A stretch of 64,000 nucleotides of DNA. Source: an uncultured SAR86 cluster bacterium (GTDB taxonomy: Bacteria; Pseudomonadota; Gammaproteobacteria; Magnimaribacterales; Magnimaribacteraceae). The translations under genes and the position numbers were made by a program. Where the stretch lies: the NCBI GenBank assembly GCA_902514295.1, contig CABXQE010000001.1, positions 79,174 to 143,173 on the forward strand. Direction: 5' to 3'. Shown in pieces: positions 17,922 to 26,056 of this stretch (positions within the stretch are counted from its first letter, which is position 1; each line of letters begins with the position of its first letter). The notes beneath the pieces were generated by a model. It had not been told where the DNA came from and ran no database searches. It was given only the letters and a program-made list of their open reading frames with translations.

Positions 17922-19362
17922 AACAACTGGGTTCAAAGAATTCTCTAGAGCGGTAGAACCTTATCGACCTGCTAAAGAAAGATTATTGGATTTTAAAGAA
18001 ATTTACACTGATCATGATGATCAAAAATTAAATATACAAGCAGCGAGATGCATGGACTGTGGTGTTCCTTTTTGTCAGTCTGACGAAGGTTGTCCAGTTT
18101 ACAACCTTATACCTGAGTGGAATGACTTGGTTTATCAAGACAGATGGGAAGAAGCCTTTGATAGATTAATAAAAACCAATAATTTCCCTGAAGTAACAGG
18201 ACGAGTTTGCCCTGCCGTTTGTGAAGGCGCCTGTGTCTTAGGTATTACTGAAAGCCCGGTGGCCATTAAGAATTTAGAGTTTGCAATTGCAGATAAAGGT
18301 TTTCAGAACGGCTGGCTTAAACCCCAAATACCTTCTTCTAGAACTAAAAAAACTATAGCTATCGTAGGGTCAGGTCCAGCTGGGCTTTCAGCAGCACAAC
18401 AACTAAATAGCGTTGGTCATAATGTAAAAGTATATGAACGGGCTGATCGAATAGGCGGTCTAATGATGTACGGGATACCCAACATGAAACTAGAAAAATC
18501 TTTACTCGACCAAAGGAGAGATCTAATGGAGGCTGAAGGCATAGAGTTTTTGATTAATGTAGATGTGGGTGGGAATTCCGATAACTCTATTAAAGTTGAA
18601 GAACTAAATAAGAGTAATGATGTAGTTTTATTAACAACTGGGGCTACTAACCCTAGAGATCTTCCTATTCCTGGAAGAGAAGGAGAAGGAGTTCACTTTG
18701 CTATGGATTTTTTAAAAGCCAATACAAAAAGCTTATTGGATTCTGCTCATAAAGATAATAATTTTATATCTGCAAAAGGTAAAAGAGTCATTGTAATAGG
18801 TGGTGGAGATACCGGAACGGATTGTATAGGCACCTCATTAAGGCACGAATGTAAGTCATTAATTAATTTTGAAATCATGCCTGAACCACCTAAAGAAAGA
18901 GCTTCAAACAACCCCTGGCCTTTATTTCCGAGAACATTAAAGGTTGATTATGGTCATGAGGAGTCTTCTCAAGCTTTTGGCAAAGATCCGCGAGTCTATT
19001 CAATTTCAGGAAAAGAATTCCTTAGAGATGAAAAAGGGAACTTAAAAGGAATACGAACAGTAGAAGTTGAAAACTTTGAAGAAATTAAAGGGACAGAAAA
19101 AGATTGGGAAGCAGACCTTATTTTGCTAGCAATGGGCTTCTTAGGTCCCGAACACTACGTTAGTGGACCTTTAAATATAGAGCTTGATGAAAGAAGCAAT
19201 TACAAGGCAGAACATAATATCCATCAAACATCTAACCCATCTGTTTTTGCGGCCGGTGACTGCAGAAGAGGTCAATCGCTTGTGGTTTGGGCTATAAACG
19301 AAGGACGAGCTGCTGCAAGAGAAATAGATCTTTATTTAATGGGTGAAACAACCCTACTTTAA
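17914..19362 (+). CDS. gltD: Glutamate synthase (NADPH), small subunit
   Basis: This 482-residue FAD/NADPH subunit feeds electrons to GltB. The N-terminal domain carries cysteines for 4Fe-4S clusters (CMDCGVPFC near 46-54 and GCPVYNLIP, then GRVCPAVCEGACV). The FAD Rossmann motif is VGSGPAGLSAAQQL near 147-160, the NADPH motif VIGGGDTGTDCIG, and the C-terminal FAD contact FAAGDCRRGQSLVVWAI. The start overlaps gltB by eight bases, as expected for a stoichiometric heterodimer. Its last four bases overlap the convergent tesB gene. Confidence 0.96.
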   Translation: MGKTTGFKEFSRAVEPYRPAKERLLDFKEIYTDHDDQKLNIQAARCMDCGVPFCQSDEGCPVYNLIPEWNDLVYQDRWEEAFDRLIKTNNFPEVTGRVCPAVCEGACVLGITESPVAIKNLEFAIADKGFQNGWLKPQIPSSRTKKTIAIVGSGPAGLSAAQQLNSVGHNVKVYERADRIGGLMMYGIPNMKLEKSLLDQRRDLMEAEGIEFLINVDVGGNSDNSIKVEELNKSNDVVLLTTGATNPRDLPIPGREGEGVHFAMDFLKANTKSLLDSAHKDNNFISAKGKRVIVIGGGDTGTDCIGTSLRHECKSLINFEIMPEPPKERASNNPWPLFPRTLKVDYGHEESSQAFGKDPRVYSISGKEFLRDEKGNLKGIRTVEVENFEEIKGTEKDWEADLILLAMGFLGPEHYVSGPLNIELDERSNYKAEHNIHQTSNPSVFAAGDCRRGQSLVVWAINEGRAAAREIDLYLMGETTLL

Positions 19363-20228
19363 GGCTTTACTACACGCATCAGACCTTCTTGAACCGCAGA
19401 GGCAACTAATACCCCTTTCTGAGTATAAACGCTACCTCTATTAAAGCCTCTTGCGTTACTTGCACTGGGGCTATCGGTTGAATAAAGCATCCACTCATCT
19501 GCTCTAAAAGACCTATGAAACCACATGGCATGATCCAAACTTGCACTTTGTACATTGCCTTTAGCAAAACTAAGTGTGTGCGGATTCAAGGAAGTACTTA
19601 AAAGTCCCATATCTGAAGCATAAGCCAAGATGGCTTGATGCATGATCACATCATCGGGTAGTTTAGAAACTGCCCGCATCCATACATGTTTATAAGGAGC
19701 TTTCTTTTTTGGAGCTTCAAACATACCCTCCCCAGGAAGATTCCTTATTTCTATAGGTCTTTCTCGGGTAAAGAAATCTCTAAATTTCTCAGGAACCTTA
19801 TCCACCATTTGTTTCCGAACTTCTAGATCACTAACACATTCTTCCGGCCCAGGTATTTGTTCCATATCTATTTGATGAGAAGGTCCAGTTTCTTTTTTAT
19901 GAAATGAAACAGCCATATCAAATATCGGTTCTCCTTTTTGAATGGCAACTACCCTTCTAGTAGTAAAACTTTTTCCATCTCGAGTTCTTTCAACGTCATA
20001 AATAATGGGATAACCCATGTCTCCTGGTCTTAAGAAATAAGCGTGGAGTGAATGAGCTGAACGCTTCTTATCTACAGTTCTTAAAGCAGCTGTTAAGGCT
20101 TGGCCAAGCACTTGGCCACCAAAAACTCTAGACCCTCCAATGTTTTCACTTTGCCCTCTATAAAGGTTTTCCTCTAAGGCTTCTAAATCTAGTAGTTTTA
20201 TTAATTTATTTAACGCTTTTTTCTTCAT
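19359..20228 (-). CDS. tesB: Acyl-CoA thioesterase II
   Basis: This is a double-hotdog thioesterase of 289 residues from ATG 20228, compared with 286 in E. coli TesB. Matching motifs are NLYRGQSENIGGSRVFGGQV, YFLRPGDMGYPIIYDVERTR, DHAMWFHRSFRADEWMLY and TQKGVLVASAVQEGLMR. It releases free fatty acids from acyl-CoAs in the cytoplasm. ATG 20228 is preferred because AAAGGAA lies nine bases upstream; an ATG at 20249 adds seven residues, overlaps the upstream gene and lacks a properly spaced ribosome site. It follows the enoyl-CoA hydratase gene by one base, so the two are co-transcribed. Confidence 0.93.
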   Translation of the reverse strand: MKKKALNKLIKLLDLEALEENLYRGQSENIGGSRVFGGQVLGQALTAALRTVDKKRSAHSLHAYFLRPGDMGYPIIYDVERTRDGKSFTTRRVVAIQKGEPIFDMAVSFHKKETGPSHQIDMEQIPGPEECVSDLEVRKQMVDKVPEKFRDFFTRERPIEIRNLPGEGMFEAPKKKAPYKHVWMRAVSKLPDDVIMHQAILAYASDMGLLSTSLNPHTLSFAKGNVQSASLDHAMWFHRSFRADEWMLYSTDSPSASNARGFNRGSVYTQKGVLVASAVQEGLMRVVKP

Positions 20229-20229
20229 C

Positions 20230-21108
20230 TTATTTAAATTCCTTTTCATCCCACCAAGGATAAAAATCAGGCATATCTTTGGACACTTTACTTGGAAATT
20301 TTGGAGGCCTTTTCTCTAAGAAAGAATTAACTCCTTCTTTAGTATCTTCTCCTTTTCCTAACTCATAAATAGCCCTCGAATCAACTTTATGGGCTTCCAT
20401 TGGATGATCTGCTCCCAACATTTTCCATAGCATTTGCCTGGTCATTGAAACCGATACAGGAGAGGTGTTTTCAATTATTTCGTTAGCTATCTTCTTGGCT
20501 TCATCCAATAAAGAATCCTTCGAATGAACAGAACGAATTAAACCTCCCTGCAGTGCCTCTTCCGCATCGAAGACCTTGCCTGAGAAAGTCCACTCAAGAG
20601 ATTTGCTAATTCCAACTATTCTAGGAAGGAACCAGCTCGAAGCTGCTTCTGGAACCAAACCTCTTCTTGCAAAAACAAAACCAAATTTAGCTTCTTCGCT
20701 TGCCAACCTAATGTCCATAGGTAGAGTCATAGTTACTCCTACCCCTACAGCAGGACCATTAATAGCTGCAATAATTGGCTTAGAACAATCATAAATAGCT
20801 AAGGTCGTTCTGCCTCCACCGTCTCTTAACCATTCTAAATTGTCTTCGTCATCCGTCTTCTTAGTTCTTGGATTTTCATCTCGATTAAAAGTTGCTTCAC
20901 CTGCTCCTAAGTCAGCACCAGCACAAAAGCCCCTACCTTCTCCAGTTACTATAACCACTCTAACTTCATCGTCATTACTGGCTGAATCAAAAGCAGAAAT
21001 CAGATCATTCATCATCTGACCAGTAAAGGCGTTTAATCTATCTGGCCGATTTAAAGTAATAGTGAGGATCTTATCTTTAACCTCATATTTTATTGTCTCA
21101 AAGTTCAT
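20230..21108 (-). CDS. Enoyl-CoA hydratase/isomerase (crotonase family)
   Basis: This 292-residue crotonase-fold protein has the oxyanion-hole signatures GEGRGFCAGADL near 57-68 and AINGPAVGVGVTMTLPMD near 116-133. The active-site loop with Glu appears as RRGLVPEAASSWFLPRIVG. An insert around residues 70-95 (DENPRTKKTDDEDN) is typical of a subgroup often annotated only as crotonase/enoyl-CoA hydratase. The substrate is unknown, but pairing with tesB suggests fatty acyl-CoA turnover. ATG 21108 has an ideal AAGGAG six bases upstream. It is downstream of cysE by 17 bases on the same strand. Confidence 0.9.
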   Translation of the reverse strand: MNFETIKYEVKDKILTITLNRPDRLNAFTGQMMNDLISAFDSASNDDEVRVVIVTGEGRGFCAGADLGAGEATFNRDENPRTKKTDDEDNLEWLRDGGGRTTLAIYDCSKPIIAAINGPAVGVGVTMTLPMDIRLASEEAKFGFVFARRGLVPEAASSWFLPRIVGISKSLEWTFSGKVFDAEEALQGGLIRSVHSKDSLLDEAKKIANEIIENTSPVSVSMTRQMLWKMLGADHPMEAHKVDSRAIYELGKGEDTKEGVNSFLEKRPPKFPSKVSKDMPDFYPWWDEKEFK

Positions 21109-21125
21109 AAATTCTCCTTCTTTTC

Positions 21126-21917
21126 TTAATCAATACCGTGATCTACATCGCGTGCTGGGCTTTCGCTACTCACTTCATTAACTTTCACAGCTGGTACCCC
21201 TGCAACTGTGGTGTATTCTTTAACATCATCTAGCACAACACTGCCTGCAGCTACTTTTGCATTTTTACCTATCTTAACGTTTCCTAAAATTGTTGAAGAA
21301 GCACTTAACAGCACTCCTTCTCTTACCTTTGGATGTCTATCTCCTTCTTCTTTACCAGTTCCGCCTAGTGTCACACCCTGGAATATTGAAACATTATCTT
21401 CAACAACTGACGTTTCCCCAATCACGACTCCTGTCCCGTGGTCGATCATGATACCTTCTCCAAGCTTAGCTGCCGGATGAATATCAACACCATAAACTTC
21501 TGAGGTTCTACTTTGGAAATAATGAGCAAGGGTATGCCTAGAATTAACCCAAAGCCAGCTCGCGACTCTATGAGCTTGCAAAGCTTTAAAGCCTTTAAAA
21601 AATAACAAAGGCTCTGAAAGATATTTGCAAGATGGATCTCTCTCCTTAGCAGCCAAAAGATCACTTACTGTTCCGTTTAAGATTTCTTCACTTGAGTTCA
21701 AAGCTTCCTTTATAACGCTTCTTAACAGCATAGGTTGAACAGAAGCCCTACCAAGATCACTAGCTATTAAATCAGCTACTGCAGACGAAAAGGAATCATG
21801 TTCTAAAATGGTTGAGTGAAAGAAGCTTGCAAGCACTGGCTCAGCCTGAACCCTTTTTTCAGTTTCTTTTTGTATGGTTTCCCAAATTTCTTTTATTGAA
21901 GGTCCGTCTTTATTCAT
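21126..21917 (-). CDS. cysE: Serine O-acetyltransferase
   Basis: This 263-residue protein makes O-acetylserine from serine and acetyl-CoA, the first step of cysteine synthesis. The N-terminal helical domain (1-135) is followed by a left-handed beta-helix of hexapeptide repeats. The catalytic HPAAKLGEGIMIDHGTGVVIGE region and GVTLGGTGKEEGDRHPKV match CysE. The C-terminal tail, which binds cysteine synthase in relatives, ends ARDVDHGID, with the terminal Ile absent. A TACAAT -10-like box (21933-21928) ends ten bases before the ATG. The gene is divergent from cobS. Confidence 0.94.
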   Translation of the reverse strand: MNKDGPSIKEIWETIQKETEKRVQAEPVLASFFHSTILEHDSFSSAVADLIASDLGRASVQPMLLRSVIKEALNSSEEILNGTVSDLLAAKERDPSCKYLSEPLLFFKGFKALQAHRVASWLWVNSRHTLAHYFQSRTSEVYGVDIHPAAKLGEGIMIDHGTGVVIGETSVVEDNVSIFQGVTLGGTGKEEGDRHPKVREGVLLSASSTILGNVKIGKNAKVAAGSVVLDDVKEYTTVAGVPAVKVNEVSSESPARDVDHGID

Positions 21918-21927
21918 AAGGCTTGTT

Positions 21928-21933
21928 ATTGTA
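21928..21933 (-). promoter_or_regulatory. Putative -10 box of cysE (TACAAT)
   Basis: TACAAT on the minus strand ends ten bases before the cysE ATG at 21917, which would leave a leader of about three bases. The corresponding -35 position (TTTCAG) is poor. It lies back-to-back with the cobS-side promoter in an 87-base divergent gap. Confidence 0.35.
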
Positions 21934-21947
21934 CTTCAGGCTACCGG

Positions 21948-21975
21948 TTGCTGAAATGTTTCAAATAAGGATAAT
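21948..21975 (+). promoter_or_regulatory. Putative promoter of the cobS-cobT unit
   Basis: TTGCTG (21948-21953), a 16-base spacer and GATAAT (21970-21975) lie in the cysE/cobS divergent gap. The expected start would leave about 22 untranslated bases before the cobS ATG at 22005. No repressor palindrome or cobalamin riboswitch features are visible in this short leader. Confidence 0.4.
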
Positions 21976-22004
21976 AAACCGCCTTCAAAAAATAAATAAA
22001 GAAA

Positions 22005-22988
22005 ATGAGTAAAAATATTGATACAGAGTCTCCAGATATTCAATTAGATGTTGGACAAATGTTCGACATAGATGTTGACATGAAGGTGCCAGGATTTAGT
22101 GAACCTAATGAATATGTGCCGACCATAGACCAAGCTTATAGATTTGATAAGAATACTACTTTAGCAATTCTAGCTGGGTTTTCTCACAACAGGAGAGTAA
22201 TGATTCAAGGTTATCATGGTTCTGGAAAATCCACCCATATTGAACAAGTTGCTGCGAGACTAAACTGGCCATGTGTAAGAGTTAATTTAGATAGTCATAT
22301 CAGTAGAATAGATTTATTAGGCAAAGACGCTATAGCCTTAAAAGATGGTAAACAAATAACTGAATTTAGGGAAGGTATACTGCCCTGGGCCATACAAAGC
22401 CCAACTGCATTGGTGTTTGATGAATATGATGCGGGAAGGCCCGACGTTATGTTTGTGATTCAACGTGTATTGGAAGTAGAAGGTAAACTGACATTACTAG
22501 ATCAAAATAAAGTAATCTCTCCTCATCCTAGTTTTAGACTATTTTCTACCGCTAATACGGTAGGCTTAGGAGATACTTCGGGCCTTTATCATGGAACTCA
22601 GCAAATTAACCAAGGGCAGATGGATAGATGGCATATTGTCTCTACTTTAAATTATTTAGACCCGGAACTAGAACTTAAGGTTGTTTTGGCGAAAGTTCCC
22701 GCCATGGACAACAAAAAAGGTATAGAAGAAGCTAAGAATATGATTTCAATAGCGAACTTATCAAGGCAAGGTTTTGCTAATGGGGATATATCTACTCTAA
22801 TGTCTCCTAGAACTGTTATTAGTTGGGCTGAAAATAATCAGATTTTCCAAGACCTTAATAAGTCCTTTGAAATTACCTTTTTAAATAAATGTGATGAAAC
22901 GGAAAGGGTAATTATTGCTGAATACTATCAAAGATGCTTCAACACTGAAATAGAAGGGTCTGTTGCCGAAGATCTGGTAGAAGAATAG
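22005..22988 (+). CDS. cobS: CobS-like AAA+ ATPase (cobaltochelatase subunit family)
   Basis: This 327-residue AAA+ protein matches the CobS pattern along its length. It starts with FDIDVDMKVPGFSEPNEYVP near 22-41, has Walker A GYHGSGKSTHIEQVAARLNW near 70-89, VNLDSHISRIDLLGKDA, Walker B ALVFDEYDAGRPD near 146-158, and the sensor region LFSTANTVGLGDTSGLYHG. In cobalamin makers CobS and CobT form the ATP-driven part of aerobic cobaltochelatase with CobN. No cobN or other cobalamin gene is in this window, so the real client is open. It is seven bases upstream of cobT. Similarity is strongest to alphaproteobacterial CobS as I know it, which could mean transfer. Confidence 0.9.
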   Translation: MSKNIDTESPDIQLDVGQMFDIDVDMKVPGFSEPNEYVPTIDQAYRFDKNTTLAILAGFSHNRRVMIQGYHGSGKSTHIEQVAARLNWPCVRVNLDSHISRIDLLGKDAIALKDGKQITEFREGILPWAIQSPTALVFDEYDAGRPDVMFVIQRVLEVEGKLTLLDQNKVISPHPSFRLFSTANTVGLGDTSGLYHGTQQINQGQMDRWHIVSTLNYLDPELELKVVLAKVPAMDNKKGIEEAKNMISIANLSRQGFANGDISTLMSPRTVISWAENNQIFQDLNKSFEITFLNKCDETERVIIAEYYQRCFNTEIEGSVAEDLVEE

Positions 22989-22995
22989 TTCTTAA

Positions 22996-24750
22996 ATGGG
23001 TTCCAAATCAAATACAGTCGAATCTATAAAAGAAGCTGTCTCCTCTGCAGCAAGAGCTGTCTCTGAAAATCCTGAAATAGAAATTAATTTTGGAGGCATG
23101 GGTTCTTCTTTACCCAACCCTCCTTCGTCTTACGGAGAACTTGCCTCTTTCAGAGGTAAGGCAGATTCATTGGCTTGCGTGGATAGATTCAGAGATAAAA
23201 CAATTCATGTAGATGCTGGAACCCAAAGACTTAACTCTCTTATGCAAGAAATGGAAAACGTTAGAGTTGAGGTTTTAGGCTCAAAGAAATATCCAGGAAT
23301 AGCTTCTAACATAAACGCTAAATTTGAGGAGAAATGCTCCTTGTACCAGTCTTTTGAGGAGAAAGAAGATGTTCTTGAAATAGCCCTTGAAGGGTGGTTA
23401 AGAAAATTATTTCTTCCAAATATCTCAAGTCAGGAATCTTCTAAATTACTTAAAGATTGGGAAAAGGAATTTGAAGGCAAAGGATCTTTATTTAAAAAAG
23501 AATTAATTGATAGCTTAGAAGACCAAATTAAATTCGCTGAAGTATCTAGAACTCTTCTTAAGGCTCTAGAAATTGAAGAAATAGAACCCATGTCTGAAGA
23601 AGATCAACAAGAAGATGACTCAGACAACGAGGAACAAAATTCTGAAGACGATTCTGAAGAAGAATCAAATGAAGCTGGAGAATCATCAGATCAGGATTCA
23701 CAAGAAGGCTCAGATGAGACAGAAGCAGAAGCTGGCGATGTAGATGAAGACGCGATAGTGGATGAAAACCAAGAAATCGTTGCAAATCAATCTTGGCTAG
23801 AATCTCTGGTTGGACAAACTGCTAATTTTACTTATAAGGTATATACCAGAGCCTTTGATGAAGAAGTGACCGCCGAAGATCTATGTAGCCCGGAAGAGTT
23901 GCAAAGACTAAGGAAGCATCTTGATCAATTAATGGGTTCAAGCAAAGGTACTGTTTCTAAACTAGCCCATAGATTGCAAAGATTTCTTATGGCTCAACAA
24001 AATAGATCCTGGGAATTCAACAAAGAGGAAGGTATCTTGGATTCAGCAAGATTACATAAAATAATTACCGACCCTTTAACTCCTCTCAGTTATAAGATTG
24101 AAAAAGATACTGAATTTAGAGATACCAGTGTTTCGATTTTGGTAGATAGCTCAGGGTCAATGCGAGGAAGATCAATGACTGTAGCAGCCATTTGTGCCGA
24201 CATAATAAGCACGACACTTGAAAGGTGTAATGTAAAAACTGAAGTTTTAGGTTTTACCACTAAACAATGGAAAGGTGGGGACAGCAGAAAGATGTGGATG
24301 GAGGATGGCAAGCCAGAAAACCCTGGTCGCCTAAATGACATAAGACATATTATTTTTAAGTCAGCTGATACACCTTGGAGAAGAGGTCAAAAAAACTTCG
24401 GCTTAATGCTTAGAGAAGGCTTATTAAAAGAAAATGTAGATGGGGAAGCTTTGATATGGGCTCACGACAGATTATCCAGAAGAATGGAACAAAGAAAAAT
24501 CTTAATGGTAATCTCAGATGGAGCTCCAGTTGATGACAGCACTTTATCCACAAACCAGACAAACTTCTTAGATTTGCACCTTAGGCAAGTTATACACTCC
24601 ATAGAAACGCAATCAGAAGTGAGTCTTATTGCCATAGGCATAGGTCATGATGTTACTAGATACTACAAAAATGCTGTCACCATACACAGAGCGGAAGAAC
24701 TTGGCGGAGCTATGCTTGAACAGCTTACAGATTTATTCAAAGTAGACTGA
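22996..24750 (+). CDS. cobT: CobT-like VWA-domain protein (cobaltochelatase subunit family)
   Basis: This 584-residue protein has the CobT layout: an N-terminal helical region (1-190), a very acidic linker (about 195-262, rich in Asp, Glu and Ser), a middle helical segment with [19 protein letters not shown], and a C-terminal VWA domain with the MIDAS motif [14 protein letters not shown] near 380-393. [16 protein letters not shown] follows near 503-518. CobT pairs with a CobS-type ATPase to power metal insertion or protein remodelling. Its tight spacing after cobS shows joint expression. No CobN partner is present here. A 39-residue membrane peptide gene begins six bases after its stop. Confidence 0.9.
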   Translation: MGSKSNTVESIKEAVSSAARAVSENPEIEINFGGMGSSLPNPPSSYGELASFRGKADSLACVDRFRDKTIHVDAGTQRLNSLMQEMENVRVEVLGSKKYPGIASNINAKFEEKCSLYQSFEEKEDVLEIALEGWLRKLFLPNISSQESSKLLKDWEKEFEGKGSLFKKELIDSLEDQIKFAEVSRTLLKALEIEEIEPMSEEDQQEDDSDNEEQNSEDDSEEESNEAGESSDQDSQEGSDETEAEAGDVDEDAIVDENQEIVANQSWLESLVGQTANFTYKVYTRAFDEEVTAEDLCSPEELQRLRKHLDQLMGSSKGTVSKLAHRLQRFLMAQQNRSWEFNKEEGILDSARLHKIITDPLTPLSYKIEKDTEFRDTSVSILVDSSGSMRGRSMTVAAICADIISTTLERCNVKTEVLGFTTKQWKGGDSRKMWMEDGKPENPGRLNDIRHIIFKSADTPWRRGQKNFGLMLREGLLKENVDGEALIWAHDRLSRRMEQRKILMVISDGAPVDDSTLSTNQTNFLDLHLRQVIHSIETQSEVSLIAIGIGHDVTRYYKNAVTIHRAEELGGAMLEQLTDLFKVD

Positions 24751-24756
24751 TAAATT

Positions 24757-24876
24757 ATGAGTGAATCACGAGTTAGATTAATTATAGGGGTTGTCGTTAT
24801 CTTTCAGGTAGCCTTATTGCTAATTCCTCAAGCAATCCTTGTTATTGTTATTAATGAAACTAAGAAAGTTGATTAA
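24757..24876 (+). CDS. Small single-pass membrane peptide (39 residues), unknown function
   Basis: ATG at 24757 opens a 39-residue frame ending with TAA at 24874-24876. A charged start (MSESRVR) is followed by a hydrophobic stretch of about 25 residues (LIIGVVVIFQVALLLIPQAI and on) and a charged end (NETKKVD), a typical single transmembrane helix. It begins six bases after the cobT stop, consistent with a third cistron of the cobS-cobT unit. Its last codons overlap the left half of an FNR-like palindrome. I do not recognise a family. The coding call rests on position, hydrophobic pattern and clean ends. Confidence 0.5.
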   Translation: MSESRVRLIIGVVVIFQVALLLIPQAILVIVINETKKVD

Positions 24877-24882
24877 AATCAA
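24869..24882. promoter_or_regulatory. FNR/ANR-type binding site (perfect TTGAT-N4-ATCAA)
   Basis: The sequence TTGATTAAAATCAA matches the FNR consensus in all ten fixed positions and is part of a 16-bp inverted repeat (24868-24883). Its centre is at 24875.5. A -10-like TAAAAT at 24905-24910 predicts a start near 24917, which places the site at about -41.5, the class II FNR activation position. The target would be the diiron gene at 24944. A CRP-family regulator other than FNR is possible. Confidence 0.55.
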
Positions 24883-24904
24883 CATGTATTAGGGGTATAT
24901 GGTA

Positions 24905-24910
24905 TAAAAT
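24905..24910 (+). promoter_or_regulatory. Putative -10 box of the diiron gene pair
   Basis: TAAAAT, five of six matches to TATAAT, lies 23 bases after the FNR-like palindrome and 33 bases before the ATG at 24944. There is no good -35, as expected for an activator-dependent class II promoter. An alternative TATAAA register begins at 24903. Confidence 0.4.
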
Positions 24911-24943
24911 TAACTTAGAATATAAGGAATATAGACTGAAATC

Positions 24944-26047
24944 ATGAAAATTACGAACGTAGAAGAATGTCCAAAGGGGCTTAGGTATTTTGCAGATGAT
25001 GACCTAGAAAGTAAATTACAACCTGAAGATATAGAAGATATAGTAGAAATCTTCCAAACTCCTTTAACTGGAGCTTACAACTGGGACTACACAGCAGCCG
25101 ATAATAGGCTCAGCAAACTTTATGAGTTGGGCAAGAAGTTGAATTGGAATGCGACAATGGACTTAGATTGGTCCAAAGATCACCACCCTCACACAGAATG
25201 GCCTACAAACCCAGAATTCCAACAACTTGCAGGCTTTAAACCATACGATGACCTGTCTGAAGAAGGGAAAATAGAGTGTGCTTGGCATTTATTAGCAAGT
25301 GGTTTAAGTCAAATAGTGCATGGAGAACAAGGCGCTATGCTTGTTGCTTCACAATTGGTCTCTTGTGCCCCAACTTATAATGCAAAGTTATACGCTGCTT
25401 CGCAGACATTTGATGAAGCAAGACATGTGGAGGTTTTCCATAAGTACCTTCGAGAAAGGATTGGATGGACATACCCTGTTATGCCAGGCCTTAAATTACT
25501 ACTCGACAAGATTCTTACTGACCCAAGATGGGATTTAAAATTCATCGGCATGCAAATAATAATCGAAGGACTGGCTTTAGCGGCTTTTGAGAGGCAAAGA
25601 ATTGCTGCAATGGACCCTTTGCTCAAAGATATCTTTTATTTAGTGATAAGAGACGAAGCAAGGCACGTTACTTTCGGAGTAAATTACCTTGAAGAGTTTG
25701 TTCAAACCCTATCGGATAAAGAAAAAGAAGATAGAGCTGAATTCGCTTACGAGGCTTGTGTCGTAATGAGGAACAGATTTGGGTCAAATAACGTGATGAA
25801 CCACTACGGTTGGAACGTTGATGAAGCTCAAGAAGTTTTAAATCAGTCCGAAAGTGCAAGTTTGTTTAATAATCTTCTATTCTCAAAAATCATGCCTAAT
25901 CTGAAAAGAATTGGTTTATTAACTGAAAAGACTCAAGAGAAATACGAAGAAATGAATATTCTTCAATTTCAAGATCTTGAGGATGATAAGGTTATTGACT
26001 GGGATGAAATGTCAAAACCTTTAGAATATTCCTCTAAAACAGCCTAA
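24944..26047 (+). CDS. Ferritin-like diiron protein, first of a tandem pair
   Basis: This 367-residue helical protein carries the ligand pattern of carboxylate-bridged diiron proteins. There is a glutamate in the helix HGEQGAMLVASQL near 125-137, FDEARHVEVF near 155-164 (E-x2-H), IIIEGLALAAF near 205-215, and RDEARHVTFGVNYLEEF near 237-253 (second E-x2-H). This resembles the R2, R2lox and AurF class more than bacterioferritin, so an O2-activating oxidase or oxygenase role is plausible; the substrate is unknown. It has no signal peptide. The next gene, nine bases downstream, is a clear paralogue. An FNR-like site precedes this gene. Confidence 0.82.
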   Translation: MKITNVEECPKGLRYFADDDLESKLQPEDIEDIVEIFQTPLTGAYNWDYTAADNRLSKLYELGKKLNWNATMDLDWSKDHHPHTEWPTNPEFQQLAGFKPYDDLSEEGKIECAWHLLASGLSQIVHGEQGAMLVASQLVSCAPTYNAKLYAASQTFDEARHVEVFHKYLRERIGWTYPVMPGLKLLLDKILTDPRWDLKFIGMQIIIEGLALAAFERQRIAAMDPLLKDIFYLVIRDEARHVTFGVNYLEEFVQTLSDKEKEDRAEFAYEACVVMRNRFGSNNVMNHYGWNVDEAQEVLNQSESASLFNNLLFSKIMPNLKRIGLLTEKTQEKYEEMNILQFQDLEDDKVIDWDEMSKPLEYSSKTA

Positions 26048-26056
26048 TTAAAAATT

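Noticed and set aside
21918..22004. Cobalamin riboswitch upstream of cobS
   Set aside because: The gap is only 87 bases, far shorter than the aptamer, and no B12-box-like sequence is visible.
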